From assembly GCA_003223135.1 (NCBI GenBank), contig QHXX01000023.1:128120-192119 (forward strand): a stretch of DNA of 64,000 nt, in the 5' to 3' direction. The translations under genes were made by a program, and so were the position numbers. How positions within the stretch are numbered: the stretch's first letter is position 1; every line of letters starts with the position of its first letter. A model generated the notes under the pieces. The model was not told the origin of the DNA, did not search any database, and saw only the letters and a program-made list of their open reading frames with translations. The DNA is from Acidobacteriota bacterium (GTDB taxonomy: Bacteria; Acidobacteriota; Polarisedimenticolia; Gp22-AA2). This document shows positions 7,678 through 16,145 of the stretch, in pieces.

Positions 7678-10673
7678 CGGTCGGCCGACCTGCCGCTCTT
7701 GGCGACCGCTCCGGGCCCGGCCGGACGGAGGGAGGCGTCCCTGGCGTCCGGCACGAAGCGGTTCGGGTGCTCGTGGATGGGCTGGCGCTCCAGGTTCATC
7801 TCGGCGTTCAGGCGGCGGTACGGTCCGGTGATCGACTGCGCCGCCTCGTCCGCCTTGAAGCGGGTGTAGAGCACCTCCTCGCGCTTCTCGTCCTTCTCCC
7901 GGCCGAGGGCGCGGTAGCAGAGCATCAGATTGTAATGCGCCGTGAGGTCTTCCGGGTCGACGCGCAGCGTGTTCTCGAACTCGGCGATGGCCGCCCGATG
8001 CTGGCGCTTCAAGAAGAGGATGCGGCCGATCTGGTTGCGCACGACGCGGTCGCGTGGAAAGCCCTCTGCGGCGGAGCGCAGGTGCCGGAGCGCCTCGTCA
8101 TAGCGCCCGCGCGCTTTCAGCGCCAGCGCCATGAAGTAGTGCCCGCTCGCGAGGTCGGGCCTCAGGGCCAGCGCCCGCTCCAGCACCGGCTTCGCCGCCT
8201 CGTGGCTCCCCTCCTGGATGAGGACGCGGGCGATGTTGACGTAACCGTCGGCGTACTTCGGATCGAGCGCTACCACGGCCCCGAACGCCTGTCTCGCCGC
8301 CACGAGGTCCCCTTGCAGGAGCATGCCGATGCCGTAGTCGTTGAAACGCTCGCGGTCCAGGGTCTGGGGCCGTGGCGCACGCGGGCCGGGGCTCCGGTCG
8401 CCGGGCGGGAGCACCGGCAGTGTCACCCGGTCCTCGGCCACGACCACGACCGGAAGGTCCGGCACCTCCCTGATCTGACCCGAGACGCGCGACGTGTCGC
8501 CGGTGAACAGGAACGTCCGGTCGTCGAAGTCGAGTGACACGGCCCCGGGGTCCGCGGCCGGGTCAGCCACGCCGGCGTACGAGAAGTGCGTGTTGTACCA
8601 GTGGAACTTGCGGTAGTTCATCCGTGCCGTGAAGCTGATGGGACCCTTCACGTTCCTCGGGATCGACACGCGGAACCGGCCGACGTCGGCCGCCCCCGGC
8701 GGGATGAGACGCGCGTAGACCAGCGCCCGCGCCGCCCAGGCGTTCCGCTTGTTGATTTCGTTGCCGTGGGCGTCGATCAGGAGGGACCGGTACCGGTGCG
8801 CGCCGGCCTCGACCGGCCCTTTGCCCCCGTCCTCGATGAATCCGCTCCAATAGATGATCCTTCCACGGGCGTCCTCCGCCTTCAGCTCCAGCCAGACGTC
8901 GAAGGCGTCGACCGTACCGCCCGGGAAGAAATGCCCGACGCCGCGCGTGCGCGCCACCACGTCGATGCGGTAGGTCTTCCCGGGCCGCAGGAACGGATCG
9001 GCGCGATCGAGCGGCGCTATCAGGACCGGCCGTTTCGCGGCCGGGACCCGCGCGGGGGAGACCGGCGATGCGCCGACCTCGGGTAGATCGGGGAAGAAGG
9101 TCGCCACCTGCGGCTCCGCCGTTTCCTGGGCGCCCTTCCCGGGTCTGTCGCGGCCCGCCGCGCCCGCGGCCGTCCGTGTGTCCGGTGCCATGGCCTCGCT
9201 GGCCGCGAAGATGTCGAGCGTCAGGATACCGGCCCGCAGGAAGTCGGTCGTCGTCTGAAGCTGCACCTCGTCGTGATTGACGAACGGCACGGCCGTGTTC
9301 GCCCCGGGGAAGCGGTGCGAGTGGACGAAGCCGTCCTGATTCCCCTGGTCGTCCGAGCTCACGAGCGGCATGTGGCAGTCGGCGCAGTCCTTCGCCTTGT
9401 CGGGGTAGTAGAAGGCGCGCGCCCCCTGGCGCGACACGCCGCTTCCCTGCCAGGCGTCGTACTCGTTGAAGCCGCGGAACCAGCGATAGTGGTTCACCGG
9501 CACGTCGAGATGCACCTTGTGGCAGGCGGAACAGAACTCAGCGCGGCTCGATCGGTGGAACGGCTTCAGCATCGTCGCTTTGTGCGGCCCCGGGTCCAAC
9601 CGAGTCATGGTGTCGTGCAGAACGTGCAGCAGCCGGTTTCCGCTCGCGACCAGCCGGTGCATCTGGGGGTATTCCAGCACGTAGCCGCCCTGTCCCATCG
9701 TGTCCTTCACCGCCACGATCGAGTGGCACACCAGGCAGCCGATACCCGCCTGGGCCTGCGGGGTGTCGATCTGCCGCACGATGGGGGTGTCCATACGTCC
9801 CGTGAGGAGCACGGCCTGGTCGTGGCAGCCGCCGCACCACTTCGACGGCTTCGTGCCGGTCACCTCCTGCATGTACTCGATCGATTTGCGGTACCACTGG
9901 TTGTTGAACGACGAGAAGTGGTGCATCGAGGACTCCCACTGCGCGGTGATGTCCGGGTGGCAGCCCTTGTTGCCGCAGGCTCTCGACTCCAGGAAGAAAT
10001 CATGCGGGATCAGACGGTCCCCGACGGTCGAGACCGATGACGGGAAGAACGGACTCTTCTCTCCGCCGCCCTCCTCGAACGGTGTCGAGGGAGGCGTGAT
10101 CGGGTTCACGATGGTCGCGGCGGGAGGCGGGAAGAGCCAGCGTCGCGCCCGCACGGAGACGGGCAGGACGAGGACGACGAGCAGCGCGATGGCGAGGCGC
10201 CGCGCCCCGGCACGATTCCCGCGCGCCGCCTGCCAGGCGATGCCGGCGGCGAACGCCCCCACGGCGGAGCCGATGTGCGTGTAAAGGAGCGGCCTCCACT
10301 TCGTGGCGGTGCCGGTGACCGCGAGCACCAGGCTGGTCGCAACGGCGACGACCGAGGCCACGCCGACGACGACAAGCCACGCCCGGGCCGTGGCGTTGCC
10401 GCAGCGGGCCCGGAGCCGCAGCAGGGCCGCAGGGCCGCGCGCGATGAGGACCAGGACGAGCAGGAACCCCGCGAGGACGTGCGCCACCACCTGCACGTGA
10501 TAAAAGATCGTCGCCGAATCGAAGGCGGCCAGATAGGCGGCGTTCACGAGCTCGAAGATCACCAGGGCGCGCAGGAGGACCGTGCTCCGGCGCGGTGTGT
10601 GTCGGCGACGGTCCGTCATCCCGCGTCCCGGGCCAGGGTCCTTCCTCCTGTCCACCTCGCGCAGGTCCGCCAT
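7674..10673 (-). CDS. membrane-anchored multiheme cytochrome c with C-terminal TPR domain
   Basis: N-terminal TM helices; CGGCH, CLVCH, CSACH, CADCH plus CGNKGCH; TPR repeats; ATGA overlap with downstream gene. Confidence 0.85.
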   Translation of the reverse strand: MADLREVDRRKDPGPGRGMTDRRRHTPRRSTVLLRALVIFELVNAAYLAAFDSATIFYHVQVVAHVLAGFLLVLVLIARGPAALLRLRARCGNATARAWLVVVGVASVVAVATSLVLAVTGTATKWRPLLYTHIGSAVGAFAAGIAWQAARGNRAGARRLAIALLVVLVLPVSVRARRWLFPPPAATIVNPITPPSTPFEEGGGEKSPFFPSSVSTVGDRLIPHDFFLESRACGNKGCHPDITAQWESSMHHFSSFNNQWYRKSIEYMQEVTGTKPSKWCGGCHDQAVLLTGRMDTPIVRQIDTPQAQAGIGCLVCHSIVAVKDTMGQGGYVLEYPQMHRLVASGNRLLHVLHDTMTRLDPGPHKATMLKPFHRSSRAEFCSACHKVHLDVPVNHYRWFRGFNEYDAWQGSGVSRQGARAFYYPDKAKDCADCHMPLVSSDDQGNQDGFVHSHRFPGANTAVPFVNHDEVQLQTTTDFLRAGILTLDIFAASEAMAPDTRTAAGAAGRDRPGKGAQETAEPQVATFFPDLPEVGASPVSPARVPAAKRPVLIAPLDRADPFLRPGKTYRIDVVARTRGVGHFFPGGTVDAFDVWLELKAEDARGRIIYWSGFIEDGGKGPVEAGAHRYRSLLIDAHGNEINKRNAWAARALVYARLIPPGAADVGRFRVSIPRNVKGPISFTARMNYRKFHWYNTHFSYAGVADPAADPGAVSLDFDDRTFLFTGDTSRVSGQIREVPDLPVVVVAEDRVTLPVLPPGDRSPGPRAPRPQTLDRERFNDYGIGMLLQGDLVAARQAFGAVVALDPKYADGYVNIARVLIQEGSHEAAKPVLERALALRPDLASGHYFMALALKARGRYDEALRHLRSAAEGFPRDRVVRNQIGRILFLKRQHRAAIAEFENTLRVDPEDLTAHYNLMLCYRALGREKDEKREEVLYTRFKADEAAQSITGPYRRLNAEMNLERQPIHEHPNRFVPDARDASLRPAGPGAVAKSGRSADR

Positions 10674-10674
10674 G

Positions 10675-12066
10675 TCAGCCGGCCGACTCGTCGGGATCGA
10701 TGTCGTGCTTGCGCAGGTAATAGGCCAGGTTGCGCTGGTCGATTCCCAGGAGCCGCGCCGCCTCCTTGCGCACGCCGTTCGATCGGCGCAGCGCCTCGAT
10801 CACGACCTCCTTCTCGCGCCGCGCCACAACCGATCGGATATTCAGGTCGTCGCCGTCCGGGACTGCGGCCGAGGGGGATGCGGCCAGGCCGCCGACCGGC
10901 GGCAGGTCGAGCGACGCGAGAGCTGTACTGGGGTCGAGGATCAGGGCCCGCTCGATCACGTTGCGCAGCTCCCGCACGTTCCCCGGCCATGAGTAGGCCA
11001 TGAGGTCGTCCAGCACGTGTTTCGTGATCTCCGGCGCCGGCCGCCCCAGCCGCGCCGCCACCTCGCGTGCGAAGCGCTCGGCGAGGAGCGGGATGTCGCT
11101 CCTGCGCTCCCGCAGGGGCGGCAGCTCGATCCGCACCACGTTCAGTCTGTAGAACAGGTCCTGCCGGAAGCGCCGGTCGGCGACGAGAGCGTCGATGTCG
11201 CTGTTGGTGGCGGCAATGACCCGCACGTCCACGCGCGTCGGACGCTCGTCTCCGACCCGGTCAAACTCGCCGTCCTGCAGGACGCGCAGGATTTTGGCCT
11301 GCGCCTGGAGCGGCATGTCCCCGATCTCATCCATGAACAGCGTCCCCCGGTGGGCCAGGCGGAAGCGTCCCTCGCGGTCGGCCGTAGCACCGGTGAACGA
11401 TCCCCTGCGATGGCCGAAGAACTCGCTCTCCCACATCTCCAGCGGGATGGCGGCGCAGTTCACCCGCACGTAAGGCCCTTTCGACCGGCGACCCTGGCGG
11501 TGGATCAGCCGCGCCACCAACTCCTTGCCGGTGCCCGACTCGCCTAGCAGGAGGACCGTCGAGTCGCTGGGCGCGACCGAACGCACCATCTCCAAGACCG
11601 CCGTCCAGGAGGGCGAGGCTCCGACCGGCGAGTCGTCGACCACCCCCTCGCCCCCGCGCAGGTAGTCCACCTCGCGCTGCAGCGCCCGCGTGCGGAGCGC
11701 CCGCTCGAGCGCCACCTCGAGGGCGTCCGGGTCGGCCGGTTTGAGGATGTAGTCGCTCGCACCCGCCTTGATGCACTCGACCGCCGAGGCGATCGTCCCC
11801 TGGCCCGTCAGGATCACGACCGGGAGGTACGGGTAGGCAGCCTGCATCTTCTTGACCAGATCGAGCCCGTCGCTCCCCGGCATCCTGAGGTCGGTGAGCA
11901 CCACGTCCACGGGCCAGCGGGATAGCGAAGTGAAGGCGTCGGCGACGCTACCCGACAGGTCGACGTCGAAGCCTCGCTGACCCAGGAGATCACCCAGGGA
12001 GGTACGGACGTACGCCTCGTCTTCCACGACCAGGACCCGGCCCCGCGCCGGCTTTTTCTCAGGCAT
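10675..12066 (-). CDS. NtrC-family sigma-54-dependent response regulator
   Basis: REC domain, 'GESGTGKE', 'GSFTGA', 'LFMDEIGD', C-terminal Fis-type HTH. Confidence 0.93.
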   Translation of the reverse strand: MPEKKPARGRVLVVEDEAYVRTSLGDLLGQRGFDVDLSGSVADAFTSLSRWPVDVVLTDLRMPGSDGLDLVKKMQAAYPYLPVVILTGQGTIASAVECIKAGASDYILKPADPDALEVALERALRTRALQREVDYLRGGEGVVDDSPVGASPSWTAVLEMVRSVAPSDSTVLLLGESGTGKELVARLIHRQGRRSKGPYVRVNCAAIPLEMWESEFFGHRRGSFTGATADREGRFRLAHRGTLFMDEIGDMPLQAQAKILRVLQDGEFDRVGDERPTRVDVRVIAATNSDIDALVADRRFRQDLFYRLNVVRIELPPLRERRSDIPLLAERFAREVAARLGRPAPEITKHVLDDLMAYSWPGNVRELRNVIERALILDPSTALASLDLPPVGGLAASPSAAVPDGDDLNIRSVVARREKEVVIEALRRSNGVRKEAARLLGIDQRNLAYYLRKHDIDPDESAG

Positions 12067-12085
12067 GTCCGTTCCCTTTCCCTTC

Positions 12086-13879
12086 TCAGCCAACGCGCGC
12101 CTCGGCCGCCGGGAAGCGGATCCGGAAGATGGCCCCGCCACCCTCGCGGTCCTGCACGGCGAGCTCGCCGCCATGCTGCGTCACGATCGAGTAGCAGATC
12201 GACAGGCCGAGCCCTGTCGATTCCTTGGTGGAGTAGAACGGCTCGAAGATGCGCGCGCTCTCCTCCGCGGGCACCCCGGGACCGCGGTCGGCGAATTCGG
12301 CCACCACCCGCTCGCCGTCGCGGCGCGTCGTGACCCGCACCTCGCCCCCCGCCGGCTGCGCTTCGCAGGCGTTGAGGATCAGGTTCAGGAACACCTGGCC
12401 CAGAAGCGCCTGGCTCCCCTGCACGCCGAGCGGCGCGGGCGCGAGGTCCTGCTCGAAGCGGATCGAGCGGAATTCCGGGCGTGAGCGAACGAATTCGACC
12501 GACTGCCGGAGGACGGCGTTGAGGTCGAGGACGGCGCGGGGGGCCGTCGCAGGGTCGGCATGTTGCAGGACCTGTCGCACGATGTCGGCGGCGCGCCGCA
12601 GCCCTTCCTGGGCCATCTCCAGTCGCCGGGCCGCCGAAGGCGCGTCGCCCTTCGCCAGGTCCTCCCGAGCCAGGCCGAGATAGTTCGACATCCCTTCCAG
12701 CGGGTTGTTGATCTCGTGCGCCATCCCGGCTGCGAGCCGGCCGACCGTGCTCAGCCGCTCGGTGTGGAACAGCTGGCGCTCGAGATCGCGCACGCGGGTC
12801 TCCTCGCGGGCCGCCGCTTCCAGCGCCTGGCGCCGCCGCGCCTCCTTGACCGCGAACATGCCGAGCAGGAGCGCCAGGCTCATGACCGCCACATTCAAGA
12901 GGAGCGTCATGCGGTAGCGCGCCGACAGCGGCGCGACCAGCGCTTCCGCGGGTCCGTGGTTTTGCCAGCAGAGAAGGCGCCACGGAGACGGGGCCGACCA
13001 GCTCTCGGTGCGGACCGACGCCTCGGTGTACCGGGGCTCTGCGCCCCCGTTCGTCGCGGCGGTCACGGCACCCGCCCCGGCGACCGCGTCCCTGGCGCCA
13101 CTCTCCGCGGCCAGGAGCGCGCCGTCCCGGTCGAGCAGGGCGCAGGCGCGCGCCGGATTCTCGACCGCATGATTGTGGGCCAGAAGACGCCCCGCGTCGA
13201 TGGTCGCTTCGAGCGTGACCGCACCGGACACTCGCCTGACCCCCGTGGTGAACTCGAACCGTCCCGTGATGACCCGTTCCGCGACCGGGTCCCCCCCGGG
13301 TTCGGGGCCCGCGGCGCTCTCCACCCGAGGGCGTCCCTCCTCTTCGCCCGGCTTCCACAGGACTGGAATGCCGCCGCGCCGGCCGGCCGCCACCAGGATC
13401 TTGCCCTCGCCCGTACGCGCTACCAGGTGCGCCGTCTCGGGGTGGCCCCGGAGAAACAGCAGCAGCGCGCCCTCCGCTTCCAGGCGTCGCCAACGGGCCT
13501 CGCGCGGGTCGCGCGACACCAGGGCCGACTCCAGCCCGAAAAAGATCGGCGAGCCGGTCAGAAAAGCCAGATCGGCCCGCGTCGAGGCAAGGACGCTCTC
13601 GAGCGCCCCGGCCCGCGCCTCGGCCTCCAGACGCAAGAGCCTCCTGGCCTCCTCGATGACACCGCGCTGCGCCACCGCGATGGCGCCGATGCCGGCCAGA
13701 TTGATGGCGATCGCGGCGAGGACGGCGACGGCGGTCAGCCATCCCACCCCCGGCCGCCAGGCCCGCGCCGGCGGTGTGCCGATCGGAAGATACTTCTCCG
13801 GACCCCCGGCCGTCCGACCGCCGGTGTTCGGCCGGGCCCGCGCCCTCTCGTCCTCTTGCGCCGTGACCATCCGCTTCAA
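12086..13879 (-). CDS. membrane sensor histidine kinase
   Basis: TM segments, 'GRLAAGMAHEINNPLEGM' H-box, N/G1/G2 boxes 'DRGPGVP','GLGLSI'. Confidence 0.92.
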   Translation of the reverse strand: MKRMVTAQEDERARARPNTGGRTAGGPEKYLPIGTPPARAWRPGVGWLTAVAVLAAIAINLAGIGAIAVAQRGVIEEARRLLRLEAEARAGALESVLASTRADLAFLTGSPIFFGLESALVSRDPREARWRRLEAEGALLLFLRGHPETAHLVARTGEGKILVAAGRRGGIPVLWKPGEEEGRPRVESAAGPEPGGDPVAERVITGRFEFTTGVRRVSGAVTLEATIDAGRLLAHNHAVENPARACALLDRDGALLAAESGARDAVAGAGAVTAATNGGAEPRYTEASVRTESWSAPSPWRLLCWQNHGPAEALVAPLSARYRMTLLLNVAVMSLALLLGMFAVKEARRRQALEAAAREETRVRDLERQLFHTERLSTVGRLAAGMAHEINNPLEGMSNYLGLAREDLAKGDAPSAARRLEMAQEGLRRAADIVRQVLQHADPATAPRAVLDLNAVLRQSVEFVRSRPEFRSIRFEQDLAPAPLGVQGSQALLGQVFLNLILNACEAQPAGGEVRVTTRRDGERVVAEFADRGPGVPAEESARIFEPFYSTKESTGLGLSICYSIVTQHGGELAVQDREGGGAIFRIRFPAAEARVG

Positions 13880-14097
13880 TATAGCGCACGCCGCCGGTCT
13901 GGTGAGCGTACGACGGCCGGCCTCAACCTCGCGTGCGTACTGCGCGCCTCAGGCCGCGACGGCCGGACCGTTCATCCTCGAGCCCCCCAGGTCAATCCGA
14001 TGGAGCCGGGCTAACCGTAGCTGACTACGCAAGACCCGGGCCAGGTCGGGTCCGGGCGGAGAGAACGTCGGAGCTTGATTCGCGATCTCTGCGGGTA

Positions 14098-14126
14098 CAA
14101 GAAAAGGGCCGCGTCGCCGCGGCCCC
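14098..14126 (-). terminator. Rho-independent terminator
   Basis: Minus strand GGGCCGCG-GCGA-CGCGGCCC followed by TTTTCTTGT; perfect 8-bp stem downstream of the 14191-14574 gene. Confidence 0.8.
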
Positions 14127-14190
14127 TGGGAGTCACCGGTCTTCGTGATTCTGGGCGCCGGGCCCTTGTGTCACGCCGGCGCCCCCTGAC

Positions 14191-14574
14191 TCAGCCCTGT
14201 TTCACGACCTCGATCGACGCGACTTTGATGATCCCGTTGGCCTCGTCCAAAGTTCCCGTGACCTTCACCGGCACGCCGAGCTGGTTCTCCGCCACGCTCG
14301 ACTTGTCGAGGGTATAGAGCTTCTCGTTGGCGTAGAGCTGGACCTTGGCGCCCTTCTTGATGCAGTCGGCGGCGCAACTCTTCCCCTTGGCGTTGGCGTT
14401 CGCGGCCCCGCAGGTGGAGTCGGTGAGGTAGCCGGTGAAGGCGACGTCTCTGACCCCGGTGGATGGATCGGACACGGCGGCCTGGGTATTGGACTTCTTG
14501 TCCTTGTCGCAGGCAAAGCCCGCCGAGAGGGCGACGAGCGCCATCAGAACGAAGAGCGTGGCGAATTTCTTCAT
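14191..14574 (-). CDS. small secreted lipoprotein-like protein
   Basis: MKKFATLFVLMALVALSAGFACDK signal; conserved 'GYLTDSTCG...CAADCIKKGAKVQLYANEKLY'. Confidence 0.75.
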   Translation of the reverse strand: MKKFATLFVLMALVALSAGFACDKDKKSNTQAAVSDPSTGVRDVAFTGYLTDSTCGAANANAKGKSCAADCIKKGAKVQLYANEKLYTLDKSSVAENQLGVPVKVTGTLDEANGIIKVASIEVVKQG

Positions 14575-14677
14575 GCTGGCAACCTCCCTGTTGTCCCGGG
14601 GGTGCGCCCCCGTTGCGTTCTCCGCGCGACGTGCCGCGCGGACCGGCAGTGAGTTCGGTGCGATGAGGCCCCCTATG

Positions 14678-15874
14678 TTAGGGCGCTTCGGCCGGCGAGT
14701 CAAACCTCGGGTCCGCGCAGGCCGCGGTCCTCGGGCCCTTCGTGCTCGATCCGGACGCTCCACGGGCATCCGACTGAGGCGCCCCGGCCGGCGCGCCGAA
14801 GCGGTGCGTGAAGCCGACGAGGAAGATGACGTTCGGGAACGTCGCGTCTCCCGCGTTGCCCGTGTACGGGTCGGGCCGACGGTTGCGCTTCAATCCGATC
14901 GGTACGCTCAGCGACCAGGTGTCATTGCCGCGCGAGTAGTAGAAGCCGGGCTCCGCGAACGTCTCGTAGCCGGGGCGCCGGAAGCCGTGGCTGCCGCCGA
15001 TGAAGTCGTATCTCGGCAGCCCCTCCATCCTCAGTCCGAGGGCCGCGGCGAAGGGGCTCTTCCCCAGGGCGACCGCCACCCCGGTGCGCAGGACATACTG
15101 GTCTGGCACCGAGTTGACCGCCCGGGGGGCCTGGGCCGGGGTCACGACGCCCCCCGGGGAGAGCCCGACGACGAGCGACGGGGTGCCATTCGTGTCCCGG
15201 GGGTTGACCAGGTACGTGCCGCTGCCGTAGTAGGACGCGCGGCCGATCCGCTTGAACCCGTTGATCTCCACGATCGCCCCCCAGCCGCCGTCCCCGGGCT
15301 GAATCGATTGATCCACAGCCTTGTCCTGTGGATTCGCTCCGGTGCGGTCGGGGTAGGTGTCGGTCACATCGTACTGCCCCGTGGGCGCCTTGAGTCCGAG
15401 ACCCAGGGAGAGGTTTCCTCGCTGATGCACGTCCGGATTGAACATCCAGTACCGGCCGGTCAGGGTCACGTCTCCGATCCCCTGGCCGTTCTGCTCGCTG
15501 CGCGGTCCGGCGGGGTTGATCGGGAGCGGAATCGACCAGGAGGCGCGCACCAGCGGCAGCGCCAGTCCCACACTGAAACGGCGCGTCACCGCGTAGCTGC
15601 CGGACAGATCGAGGGAGTACTGCTCGTTGACGACGTAGTTCCTGTTCTGCTGCCGCTGCACTTGCTCGGCCGTGCCGCTGTAGTGGTCGTGCGAGCGCAG
15701 CCCACGCGCGGCCGTGCCGAAAAGCCATTCACCTCTGCCCAGGTAAGGGTCGGCGGACGCGCCGAACACGGGCGCGTTCTGACGGATGAGGATTCAACCC
15801 TGCGCCCAGGCGGACCCCCGCCACGGAAGAAGCGAGAGGACGAGTCCAAGAACGGCCATGGGAATGCGCTTCAT
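14678..15874 (-). pseudogene. outer-membrane beta-barrel-like protein interrupted by in-frame TGA just after the signal peptide
   Basis: MKRIPMAVLGLVLSLLPWRGSAWAQG-TGA-ILIRQNAPVFGASADPYLGRGEW in one frame, with GGAGG upstream of the ATG at 15874. Confidence 0.6.
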
Positions 15875-16145
15875 GTCGATCGGGTCCTCCGTGTGTTCGG
15901 GTCCGCGAGCTTCCTAAAGGTTGCAACCCGCGCGCCAGGAGCCGTGGCGGGTGGGAACACGGTCCGCAGAGCAGATAGCGGCCTGGGTTTGCGGAGGTTA
16001 CGCGCCGCGCTGCCGTGGACCTGGCGGGGTCGCGCGGGCGGAGTCCTCATAGAGAGTATGGGGTTCGGGGCCGCGCATCATAAGTCCTACGCGAACCCGC
16101 GTCATTGTCTATGCAGGCGAGGGGCGCCGGGCGGGAGCGAAAGGG

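Noticed and set aside
11814-13889. 691-aa minus ORF across the kinase/regulator pair
   Set aside because: Out-of-frame shadow of well-supported kinase and regulator genes
15794-15796. Selenocysteine reading of the TGA
   Set aside because: No SECIS-like hairpin was evident by eye and a Sec directly after a signal peptide cleavage site in a beta-barrel is implausible
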